Positions 1-5,966 are shown, numbered from the stretch's first letter. The stretch is 6,304 bases of DNA from Candidatus Zixiibacteriota bacterium (GCA_022572905.1 JACZUZ010000128.1:1-6304), one strand, 5' to 3'. Program-made: numbers and translations. The notes: generated by a model from the sequence alone, not told the origin.

Positions 1-379
1 CTTACTACCTTCATTCTTGAATTTCCCTTGTGTATCATCTCGCTCAAGCGGTGCGAATGATCCGGTTTCTTGATGGCTACTCCCTATCTCTATTTTCCTG
101 CCAAAATTTTTCTTCCGAAAGATAAGTAGGGCGCTTTGTTGGTCTTGACCTGCGGCAGGTGAGGTACGTGTGGCGGAAATAGGAATCGCAGGACGCCTGA
201 TAAGGCGACTGAAAGATACGCCAAATCTTCCTAATTACAAGCGATTCTTGCGTTTCGAAAGTCTCAAACGTCAAATCCCGCCCGGTTCGCCATTGGCTTG
301 AAATTGAGACAAAAAAAGAGTTTCTTGTCTGGCTCGGAGGTTTTCTAAATAAACCGCATAACTGAGAAACAGACTAAAT
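1..379. other. Gene-poor leader upstream of purD
   Basis: I find no convincing coding region here. A plus-strand frame stays open through about 155-299 but has no good start, and a minus-strand frame at 77-274 has no recognisable content. Visible structure: a perfect 5-bp palindrome ACCTG/CAGGT with a 3-nt loop (148-160), a CGCCT/AGGCG stem with a GATA loop (194-207), a stretch at 271-292 that resembles the 3' end of a tRNA and ends in CCA, and AGACAA/TTGTCT arms (307-312 and 325-330). A GGAGG at 336-340 lies about 40 nt before the purD start and serves no visible start codon. On the minus strand, an ATG at 14 preceded by AAGGG could open a divergent gene running off the left edge, but only a few codons are visible. 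I cannot assign a purD promoter with confidence. Confidence 0.6.
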
Positions 380-2038
380 ATGAATCAGCGCAAGCCACAG
401 CGACCCGGAGACCGCCGACCCGGAAAAAGCTCTTCCGGAGAGAATGCCTCCGGACAGGGCAAGAGTTCGCGAAATCAAAGTCGCCGAAGATTTCCGGGGT
501 TGGGAAAACGGCGCGGGAATAGGCCCGATCAAGGTAGCCGCCGACATTCCCGGGGACATCGTGGTGGCAGCCGCGGATCAAAAGTCTTGATTATTGGCTC
601 AGGGGGGCGCGAGCATGCTCTTGCGCTTAAAATCAGCGCCTCGAGGCTTGTGTCCAAAGTGTTTGTCGCGCCGGGAAGCGCCGCAATGGCCGAATTTGCG
701 CAATGTGTCAATATTCGCCAGGACAATGTTAGCGATCTGGCGTCGCTCGCGTCAAGAAACCAAATCGATCTGACTATCGTCGGACCGGAGGTTCCGCTTG
801 CGGCAGGCATTGTAGATCACTTTACCAAGCGTAGTTTGAAGATTTTCGGCCCTACTAGAAACGCCGCTCGACTCGAGTCATCAAAATCTTTTGCCAGACA
901 TTTCATGCGCAGGCACAACATCCCCACAGCCAGCTATAGAGTTTACGATGATCCAAATACAGCCATTACATTTCTCAGAACAGCGGAATATCCGCTGGTA
1001 ATCAAAGCGGATGGATTGGCGGCCGGCAAAGGAGTGGTTATCGCAAACGATTTCGCTCAGGCCGCGGATACTGTGAAACAAATGATGATAAAGCGGGTTT
1101 TCGGAAAAGCCGGTGAGACAATCCTGATTGAGTCATGCCTGCAGGGTCCGGAGGTTTCGATAATGGCTTTTTGCGATGGGGATTCTTACTGGCTCATGCC
1201 TCCTGCCCAGGACCATAAACGAATTGGAGAGGGCGATATCGGACCTAACACGGGCGGCATGGGCGCGTATTGTCCGGTTTCATTTGTAGATGAGGAATTC
1301 CGCGAGGTGATTGATGAGCGCGTTTTCGGGCCTGTCCTGAAAGGGATGGCCCAGGAGGGTTATCCGTTCAAAGGGATTCTATACGCTGGATTGATGCTCA
1401 CTTCCTCTGGTCCAAAAGTTCTTGAATTCAATTGCCGTTTTGGCGACCCGGAGACCCAGGTTGTACTTCCTCTGCTTGAAAGCGACCTCTTCGAGATAAT
1501 GCTAAAAATCGCAAATCATAGACCAGCCGGAGTGTCTCAAGGCCCTCGAAAACAATCTCGCAAGAACGAATCCAAGCGCGATTCAAAAGAAAGCGAGACA
1601 AACGGAGTCCAATTCCTGCGAGATTTAGTTGATAAATATGATACAAAGGAAGACGAGACCGAACCAACGGCGCCCGCGCCCTCCAAAAAACCGCAATTAC
1701 AATGGTCAAACAAAGTTTCGGCGACCGTGACTCTTGCGTCACGCGGTTATCCGGGCCGACCAGATGTTGGAAAGAAGATTTCCGGCTTGGACAATGTTGA
1801 TCGCGCTAATGTAACAGTATATCACGCCGGGACAAAGAAGGTCGGCGGTAACTGGATTACTTCCGGCGGGCGAGTTCTGAATATAACCGGGATTGGAGAC
1901 AACTTGGATTCTGCGCTCGCGACAACCTATCGGGAGATTCAAAAAGTCAGCTTCAACGGAATGCAGTTCAGGCGTGACATCGGAAAGACGAAAGGCGCCA
2001 TAAGCGCCTCGAGGGAAGTAGCTCAGTCGACTAATTGA
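380..2038 (+). CDS. purD: Phosphoribosylamine--glycine ligase (GAR synthetase) with extra basic N-terminal tail and internal insertion
   Basis: PurD joins 5-phosphoribosylamine and glycine using ATP to give glycinamide ribonucleotide, the second step of de novo purine synthesis, in the cytosol. The catalytic body is complete. The N-domain begins VLIIGSGGREHA (residues 69-80) and includes IVGPE (133-137). The ATP-grasp core has KADGLAAGKGV (209-219), QDHKRIGEGDIGPNTGGMGA (277-296) and the metal-binding EFNCRFGDPETQ (349-360). The C-domain has GYPG (456-459), YHAGT (481-485) and SGGRVL (495-500). At 552 residues it exceeds the usual 420-430 for two reasons: residues 1-67 are an Arg/Gly/Ser-rich tail, and about 53 extra charged residues lie within 385-441. 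The ATG at 380 is the first start after an in-frame TAA at 359-361; its Shine-Dalgarno is weak. The only other in-frame start before the catalytic body is TTG at 500, which would still leave a 27-residue basic tail. purE follows after 116 bp. Confidence 0.96.
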   Translation: MNQRKPQRPGDRRPGKSSSGENASGQGKSSRNQSRRRFPGLGKRRGNRPDQGSRRHSRGHRGGSRGSKVLIIGSGGREHALALKISASRLVSKVFVAPGSAAMAEFAQCVNIRQDNVSDLASLASRNQIDLTIVGPEVPLAAGIVDHFTKRSLKIFGPTRNAARLESSKSFARHFMRRHNIPTASYRVYDDPNTAITFLRTAEYPLVIKADGLAAGKGVVIANDFAQAADTVKQMMIKRVFGKAGETILIESCLQGPEVSIMAFCDGDSYWLMPPAQDHKRIGEGDIGPNTGGMGAYCPVSFVDEEFREVIDERVFGPVLKGMAQEGYPFKGILYAGLMLTSSGPKVLEFNCRFGDPETQVVLPLLESDLFEIMLKIANHRPAGVSQGPRKQSRKNESKRDSKESETNGVQFLRDLVDKYDTKEDETEPTAPAPSKKPQLQWSNKVSATVTLASRGYPGRPDVGKKISGLDNVDRANVTVYHAGTKKVGGNWITSGGRVLNITGIGDNLDSALATTYREIQKVSFNGMQFRRDIGKTKGAISASREVAQSTN

Positions 2039-2120
2039 CATGACTGAATGCGCTATGTACAAGCAGAGAAACACCATTAGAGAAGCTCGACCTGAGAAAT
2101 ATTTTGTAGAAACGAAAATA

Positions 2121-2140
2121 CACTATTCATGACTATTCAT
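2121..2140. repeat. Tandem 10-bp near-perfect repeat just upstream of purE
   Basis: ACTATTCAT occurs at 2122-2130 and again at 2132-2140, ten bases apart, immediately before the AGAG that probably serves as the purE ribosome binding site (2141-2144). A repeat with one helical turn of spacing is compatible with a protein-binding site, but two copies of an AT-rich 9-mer can also arise by slippage. No regulator can be named. Confidence 0.45.
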
Positions 2141-2154
2141 AGAGAATTACATTG

Positions 2155-2607
2155 ATGAGCAGCCCTATCGTTCTTATTATAACCGGCTCCAAGTCTGACA
2201 GCGAATACGCTGAGAAGTGTCAAGCGCTTCTCACTCAACTTGGGATAGAATCAAAATTCACGGTCTCCTCCGCCCATCGCCACCCCGTGAAAACCGCGGA
2301 TATCGCGAAGAATGCTGCAAATGACGGATTTAAGATAATCATAGCCATGGCGGGCTTGTCGGCGGCTCTCCCCGGAGTAATGGCCGCGCATAGCGATCTG
2401 CCAGTAATCGGAGTTCCAATTCCTGCCAGCATAGGAGGGATTGACTCTTTATTGTCAATAGCTCAAATGCCGCCGGGAATACCGGTGGCCTGCATGGGAA
2501 TTGGAAACAGCGGCGCGAAAAACGCCGCAGTCCTGGCCGCCAGGATACTCGCTTTAGGAGATTCGACCGTAGAGCGAAAACTCGGCGACTATCGGGATTC
2601 CCTTTAG
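2155..2607 (+). CDS. purE: N5-carboxyaminoimidazole ribonucleotide mutase (PurE, class I type)
   Basis: Class I PurE moves the carboxyl group of N5-CAIR to give CAIR in de novo purine synthesis, normally as a cytosolic octamer working after PurK. The 150-residue product is nearly all catalytic core: ITGSKSD (9-15) for the substrate phosphate, SAHRHP (39-44) with the catalytic histidine, AGLSAALPGV (66-75), GVPI (86-89) and GIDSLLSIAQMPPGIPV (95-111). The AALPG loop replaces the AAHLPG of the E. coli protein; I recall the same AALPG form in Bacteroidetes PurE. The arrangement argues against class II AIR carboxylases, although a carboxylase activity cannot be excluded from sequence alone. I prefer the ATG at 2155, with AGAG about ten bases upstream, over the TTG one codon earlier. 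It lies 116 bp after purD on the same strand. No purK is visible, so either it lies elsewhere or the step works differently. Confidence 0.95.
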   Translation: MSSPIVLIITGSKSDSEYAEKCQALLTQLGIESKFTVSSAHRHPVKTADIAKNAANDGFKIIIAMAGLSAALPGVMAAHSDLPVIGVPIPASIGGIDSLLSIAQMPPGIPVACMGIGNSGAKNAAVLAARILALGDSTVERKLGDYRDSL

Positions 2608-2742
2608 TATCCGTTTGAGCCAGTGACTGTTTTTCCGACTAAATTTAAGTTCCGCTGGCAGCCGCTTTCCATTTAGATTTGTATAACAAGAAATGAATGA
2701 TCATCGCGTTTTCAAAATACGAAAATTAACTTTACTAAATTT

Positions 2743-2748
2743 GGGAGA
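2743..2748 (+). promoter_or_regulatory. Shine-Dalgarno that fixes the start of the TPR protein
   Basis: GGGAGA lies 4 bases before the ATG at 2753. The in-frame ATG 20 codons earlier (2693) has no comparable site, and starting there would put 20 extra residues ahead of an already long basic region before the signal peptide. The later start is therefore preferred. Confidence 0.75.
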
Positions 2749-2752
2749 TAAT

Positions 2753-3760
2753 ATGCGTTCGAAAATAACAAGAAATCCCGACTCCTTCAGAAGCAACTCA
2801 ATAAGCAATTACAGAAGATATCTCGGAAGATATTTGGCAATAGTATTCGCTTTGACACTTGTCTCGCCGACAGGGGCGTTTGGACAGGACAGCGCAACGC
2901 TTGACCTGGATAGCGCAACGGTTGACACAGCTAGTCTTCCAAATGAAGAGAAAGCTAAGTTGCATTTTAATAAGGCCCAGGAAATTAGTTCGAGTCCGGC
3001 CAGAGAAGCCGAGATGGTTTCCGAGTATAAGGAGTGCCTGAAACTTGATCCTACATTTGTAAGCGCTCACATCAATCTCGGAGTGCATTATTTCGGCAAG
3101 GAGAAATACGCTGACGCAGAAAAGCATTTCAAAAGCGCTTCCGAATTGAATCCTGAAGATACAACGGCGTTGTCTAATCTCGGTAAGACGTATTACGAAT
3201 TGCGCAAGTTTAAAGAAGCGATCCACGCTTTTGAGGGAGCTCTTGACGGCGATCCAGCATATGTTGGAGGGCACAAAGAGCTGGGAAAGATTTACTATAA
3301 GCAGAAAAAATACAAAGACGCGCTTGAGAGCCTTGACGAATATCACTTAAGTGTAAGCGATGATCACTACTCTCATTGGCTTGCCGGAAAGTCGTATCAT
3401 AAACTTAAGAAAAACTCCAAAGCAATAGCGGAATTCAAGAAGAGTATCAGAGTAAAGAAGAAATACGCTCCGACCCATAAATCATTGGGTGTGATTTATT
3501 ATGCTCAGGGAGATTTCGCAAAAGCCGTCAAGGCGTATCGCAACGCAGTGAAATACAATTCCAAGGATTATCGATCCTACTATAACCTCGCCATAGCTAT
3601 TCAGGCAAATGATCCCGAGGATTTAACCGCAAATATCGCGGCCTGGAAAAGGGCTCTAAAAATGGCCAAGAAACACCCACGCGGCAAAAGCATAGTAACT
3701 ACCGCTCAATCGCAAATAGAAAAGCTAGAGAAGCAAAAAGCGAACGAGGGCTTGCAGTAG
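2753..3760 (+). CDS. Exported tetratricopeptide-repeat protein
   Basis: This 335-residue protein begins with a basic stretch and a hydrophobic segment (YLAIVFALTLVSPTGAFG, about 27-44) that reads as a signal peptide with cleavage near residue 44, so a periplasmic or envelope location is likely. A short repetitive linker follows (DSAT twice, 46-58). The rest is TPR solenoid in 34-residue units: a degenerate unit at about 67-100, then 101-134, 135-168, 169-202, 203-236, 237-270, and a last imperfect unit from 271 to about 306. The usual TPR signature (LG..Y......Y..A...F..A....P) is clear in most of them. The C-terminal tail (307-335) is Lys/Gln-rich and probably helical. TPR arrays bind protein partners; no enzymatic domain is present and the partner is unknown. 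It lies 145 bp after purE with its own strong Shine-Dalgarno, so it need not belong to the purine cluster. No clear terminator separates it from the convergent gene 28 bp downstream. Confidence 0.9.
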   Translation: MRSKITRNPDSFRSNSISNYRRYLGRYLAIVFALTLVSPTGAFGQDSATLDLDSATVDTASLPNEEKAKLHFNKAQEISSSPAREAEMVSEYKECLKLDPTFVSAHINLGVHYFGKEKYADAEKHFKSASELNPEDTTALSNLGKTYYELRKFKEAIHAFEGALDGDPAYVGGHKELGKIYYKQKKYKDALESLDEYHLSVSDDHYSHWLAGKSYHKLKKNSKAIAEFKKSIRVKKKYAPTHKSLGVIYYAQGDFAKAVKAYRNAVKYNSKDYRSYYNLAIAIQANDPEDLTANIAAWKRALKMAKKHPRGKSIVTTAQSQIEKLEKQKANEGLQ

Positions 3761-3788
3761 GTTCAGGCTCTTTACGTAAGAATACTAC

Positions 3789-5063
3789 CTATTCGAAAAC
3801 TATTTTTTCGAGATCTTCCCAATCCACTTCGGCGAGGAATGAGCCATCTTCTTTTATGAATATTCCCTTGTTGCCGTCGTCTACGTCATTGGAATCGCGA
3901 AGTCTTAATTCACGTCCATCACGCAGGATAACAATCGCCCCTCGACGGCTCGGTTCGATACTGGCAATATTTCCGAAAAACACATCGTAGCTCACGCCAC
4001 GGTACTCGCCATCGAGAATCTCCCAGGTGTATTCTTCGTCGGCGTCCCAGGTTATCTCACCTGTATACTTATCACCGTCTTTGGTCGTGACTGTTCCCTT
4101 CAATCTTTTCCCGCCATCAAATGAATCATATGAAATTTCATCCGGAGGATCTGAGAACTCTATCACATCAAATTCATCCCACTCGATAATGACTCTCCCC
4201 AAATCCATGTCAGATATCAAAATGCCGCGATTGCCGTCGTCAACGTCATTGCTGTCTTCCATTCGCAATGTCTTGCCGTCGCGTAGCGTCACCAGCGAAC
4301 CGCTGTGACCCCGTCGCTCAATTGACTTTATCCGTCCGAAACGGATTTTTCTGCGGCGGTCCCTTACGTCACCATCGAGAATATCGGTTTCGAATAGCTC
4401 GTCCATGTCCCAGCAGATGAACCCGGTAAACTGATCGCCGCGTCGGCTGGTAACAGTACCGTAAATGCGCTTGCCAAAATCGCTTTTTCGCCCATCCGGA
4501 GCCTGCGAGAATTCAATTAATTCAATATCGTCCCACTCAAGCTCCAACTCGCCTTCTTCGATATCTTCAATCACGATTTCTCTAATATTGTCGCCGATGT
4601 CCGTAGAGCCATTTTCCAGCTCAAGAGTCTCTCCGCTTTTCAATGTCAGAAGAACAGCGTCATCGCCAATCGGCTCAAGCGTTTGTATATTTCCAAACGC
4701 GATACCTGATTGCGCTGATCTCGACCAGTTGTATCCCTCGTCGTCGGAATAGATCGTCATTCCGAATATTTGAATCCTGCGACTCTTATATTTCTTGCGC
4801 CGATTTCGTTTCTCGACCGAGCGCCGCTCTTTGTCTCCGTCGAGTATGTCGTCCCATGAGCCTTCGTTCTTGTCCCAGCGAATAAATCCTTCAAGCTTGT
4901 CTCCATACACGGTATGAATGACTCCATAAATCCTACTCCTGTCCTGTGAATAGACATCTGTCGCCAGAACAAAGGTCTGCGCCAAGTAACACCCCGCGAT
5001 AACGCCGATTATGAGAGCTTTATTAATAGTTTGTCGTACCGGTAAATTAGCTCTTGTATCCAT
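3789..5063 (-). CDS. Exported acidic protein with three tandem beta-rich repeats, function unknown
   Basis: I do not recognise a named family. The 424-residue product starts with a signal sequence: charged residues 1-15, then a hydrophobic stretch 16-34. A lipobox-like IAGC (22-25) lies inside it, but the hydrophobic run continues past the cysteine, so ordinary signal peptidase cleavage near residues 34-40 seems likelier than lipoprotein processing. The mature part is three related units at about 44-185, 199-303 and 320-423. Each reads GxVxTxxGDxxxGxIxWD, then ILDGD/E, FGxIxxIE, VxLrDGxxLrL, a DSNDVDDGN-type acidic loop, GIxI, and a closing W(D/E)(D/E)xxxIxF. The pattern predicts short beta strands, as in small barrel modules. 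Unit 1 carries a 36-residue basic insertion (about 78-113) and a divergent loop (STDIGDN). The acidic loop could bind metal, which is inference. GGACGAG upstream of the ATG is the likely ribosome binding site. I have an impression of similar uncharacterised secreted proteins in other phyla but cannot verify it. Confidence 0.85.
   Translation of the reverse strand: MDTRANLPVRQTINKALIIGVIAGCYLAQTFVLATDVYSQDRSRIYGVIHTVYGDKLEGFIRWDKNEGSWDDILDGDKERRSVEKRNRRKKYKSRRIQIFGMTIYSDDEGYNWSRSAQSGIAFGNIQTLEPIGDDAVLLTLKSGETLELENGSTDIGDNIREIVIEDIEEGELELEWDDIELIEFSQAPDGRKSDFGKRIYGTVTSRRGDQFTGFICWDMDELFETDILDGDVRDRRRKIRFGRIKSIERRGHSGSLVTLRDGKTLRMEDSNDVDDGNRGILISDMDLGRVIIEWDEFDVIEFSDPPDEISYDSFDGGKRLKGTVTTKDGDKYTGEITWDADEEYTWEILDGEYRGVSYDVFFGNIASIEPSRRGAIVILRDGRELRLRDSNDVDDGNKGIFIKEDGSFLAEVDWEDLEKIVFE
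3795..4934 (-). repeat. Three intragenic repeat units of the exported protein
   Basis: The units occupy about 4509-4934 (unit 1), 4155-4469 (unit 2) and 3795-4106 (unit 3). Units 2 and 3 share the SNDVDDGN loop at the DNA level too: 3871-3891 and 4231-4251 agree at 20 of 21 bases and lie exactly 360 bp, or 120 codons, apart. Elsewhere the copies match in protein pattern more than in DNA, which suggests an old duplication with this loop kept under constraint. Confidence 0.8.
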
Positions 5064-5249
5064 TTTTTATTCTCGTCCTATTTTTCCAGTTTTGAGATAA
5101 CACTTTTTATGTTATATATAATTGTACCCTCTTATAGTTCGCATGAGTGGCTGAAATGTTTCAAATAATAGCGAATTCAGTAATTTTCGCAGACCGGCAG
5201 TAAGTCGAAAATCCATTGCAAATGATCATAGAGAGTTTCGAAAATACCT

Positions 5250-5287
5250 AAAATGAAAAACCGGCCGGAGATACAATCTCCAGCCGG
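5250..5287 (-). terminator. Intrinsic terminator after the 31-residue ribosomal-type gene
   Basis: On the minus strand the arms at 5277-5287 and 5261-5271 form an 11-bp GC-rich stem with one mismatch and a 5-nt loop, followed directly by TTTTT (5256-5260) and, after CA, a further run of T. It lies 65 bp beyond the miniprotein stop codon and would end the sppA-side minus-strand transcription before the exported-protein gene. Confidence 0.85.
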
Positions 5288-5304
5288 ATGTTCTTTCGGG
5301 TAGT

Positions 5305-5324
5305 CCGCGACATCGTTCTCGCGG
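5305..5324 (-). other. Stem-loop in the 3' untranslated region of the miniprotein gene
   Basis: CCGCGA (5305-5310) and TCGCGG (5319-5324) form a perfect 6-bp GC-rich stem with an 8-nt loop. No T-run follows it on the minus strand, so it is not itself a terminator. It lies between the miniprotein stop codon and the intrinsic terminator and may stabilise the end of this very short mRNA. Confidence 0.45.
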
Positions 5325-5352
5325 CCATACCAGAGTCAAATCAGTTCAGACC

Positions 5353-5448
5353 CTAGGTCACTTTCTTTTTGTGCCTGTCACGACGCCTGCGTTTCTTACG
5401 CTTGTGGGTCTTGATCTTAAGTCTTTTGCGTTTCTTACCGCTGGGCAT
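5353..5448 (-). CDS. 31-residue AURKAIP1/COX24-type ribosomal miniprotein
   Basis: This tiny gene is easily missed because of its length. The protein opens MPSGKKRKRLKIKTHKRKKR and ends RRRDRHKKKVT; 19 of 31 residues are Lys or Arg. The MPSGKKRKR start, the KTHKRKKR middle and the RHKKK end match, from memory, small bacterial proteins annotated as AURKAIP1/COX24 domain, related to mitochondrial mS38 and mycobacterial bS22, which sit in rRNA of the small ribosomal subunit at the subunit interface. The expected role is therefore structural binding to rRNA. The start is supported by a perfect GGAGG (5453-5457) four bases before the ATG; an overlapping ATG in another frame reaches a stop after five codons. 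It follows the HU gene on the same strand, separated by an intrinsic terminator, and has its own terminator downstream. I am confident it is a gene, and less certain of the exact ribosomal name. Confidence 0.9.
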   Translation of the reverse strand: MPSGKKRKRLKIKTHKRKKRRRRDRHKKKVT

Positions 5449-5452
5449 TCAT

Positions 5453-5457
5453 CCTCC
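5453..5457 (-). promoter_or_regulatory. Consensus Shine-Dalgarno of the miniprotein gene
   Basis: GGAGG on the minus strand precedes the ATG at 5448 by four bases. Such a site ahead of a 31-codon frame is the main local evidence, beyond homology, that this short frame is translated. Confidence 0.85.
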
Positions 5458-5470
5458 AAATCCACCTCTC

Positions 5471-5505
5471 AAAAATAAGCTCTCGCTTCTTTCGGCGAGA
5501 GCTTA
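5471..5505 (-). terminator. Intrinsic terminator between the HU gene and the miniprotein gene
   Basis: TAAGCTCTCGC (5476-5486) and its exact complement (5495-5505) form a perfect 11-bp stem with an 8-nt loop, followed on the minus strand by TTTTT (5471-5475). It begins 23 bp after the HU stop codon, and its T-run ends only 13 bases before the miniprotein Shine-Dalgarno. It should end most HU transcripts; the miniprotein then needs readthrough or a promoter overlapping this hairpin or the end of the HU gene. Confidence 0.9.
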
Positions 5506-5528
5506 CGAAAGTAACTTGTAGACCGGAC

Positions 5529-5816
5529 TCAGTCAAGAGGCAGTTTTGTTATCATGTTTTTGAAATCGTTTGAAGGCTTGAACACCGGGACTTTGCGGTC
5601 TGGCACTGGCACGACTTCACCCGTCCGTGGATTGCGAGCCTTGCGAGACTTGCGAAGCTTGATCTTGAAAGTCCCAAAACCGCGAATTTCGATGTTATTC
5701 CCCCCTTCCAGGGATTTCTTGATAGAGTCAAGGAAAGATTCAACTACAACAGACACATCCGTCCTGGTTAGGCCTGTTCTTTCCGCAACTCTTTCGACCA
5801 GATCAGCTTTGGTCAT
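5529..5816 (-). CDS. HU/IHF-family nucleoid DNA-binding protein
   Basis: This small basic protein acts as a dimer that bends and compacts DNA in the nucleoid. At 95 residues it has the usual family length. The N-terminal helices open MTKADLVERVAERTGLTRTD (1-20). The family signature covers about 46-66: GFGTFKIKLRKSRKARN, then PRTGE, with the intercalating proline at residue 63 at the tip of the DNA-binding arm. The strand KVPVFKPSNDFKN (75-87) closes the body. The C-terminus runs a few residues past typical HU (MITKLPLD), as in IHF subunits, so HU versus IHF cannot be settled. A strong GGGAGG (5821-5826) precedes the ATG by 4 bases. The gene lies 209 bp downstream of the sppA-like gene on the same strand and is followed by a perfect intrinsic terminator. 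Its own promoter probably lies in the upstream gap. Confidence 0.95.
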   Translation of the reverse strand: MTKADLVERVAERTGLTRTDVSVVVESFLDSIKKSLEGGNNIEIRGFGTFKIKLRKSRKARNPRTGEVVPVPDRKVPVFKPSNDFKNMITKLPLD

Positions 5817-5936
5817 ACTTCCTCCCGGAGCTTGGAGCGTTTATCAAGGATTCATTGTTTCTTGTCTTTAGAGACATTCGGTAGCGCCCTCCCGGCCGCA
5901 ACTTCCCGCCTGAGAATCACTTACGGGAAGATACTA

Positions 5937-5966
5937 ATTCTAGTCAATAAATCAATTCAAAATCAA
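5937..5966 (-). promoter_or_regulatory. Possible sigma-70-type promoter for the HU gene
   Basis: On the minus strand TTGATT (5961-5966) and TAGAAT (5937-5942) lie 18 bp apart, a 4/6 and 5/6 match to the standard -35 and -10 boxes. Initiation near 5930 would give a leader of about 114 nt. The region is AT-rich and offers other weak combinations, and the host sigma factor preference is unknown, so this is only the best candidate. Confidence 0.3.

Noticed and set aside
1..38. Possible start of a divergent minus-strand gene (ATG at 38 or, with AAGGG upstream, ATG at 14)
   Set aside because: Only 4 to 12 codons are visible before the window edge, so there is no coding evidence beyond a plausible ribosome binding site.
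77..274. 65-codon minus-strand frame in the leader region
   Set aside because: No ribosome binding site, no recognisable motif, and it runs across the palindromic segment.
16..300. Purine riboswitch upstream of purD
   Set aside because: I looked for the conserved junction bases and two paired loops of a purine aptamer and did not find them in this stretch.
1993..2009. AGGCGC/GCGCCT stem at the 3' end of purD, considered as a terminator
   Set aside because: It lies within the coding region and no T-run follows, so it is unlikely to terminate transcription.
2040..2132. 30-codon open frame just after purD, starting MTECAMYKQR
   Set aside because: No Shine-Dalgarno precedes it, the content matches nothing I know, and it ends inside the ACTATTCAT repeat. 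Most likely noise in the purD-purE gap.
4027..4972. Several Ser-rich or basic frames overlapping the exported-protein gene
   Set aside because: They are reverse-strand or shifted-frame shadows of the repeat gene, whose signal peptide and regular repeats identify the true frame.
5097..5115. ATAACA/TGTTAT inverted repeat upstream of the exported-protein gene, considered as an operator
   Set aside because: A 6-bp AT-only inverted repeat in an AT-rich leader is expected by chance, and no promoter could be placed beside it with confidence.
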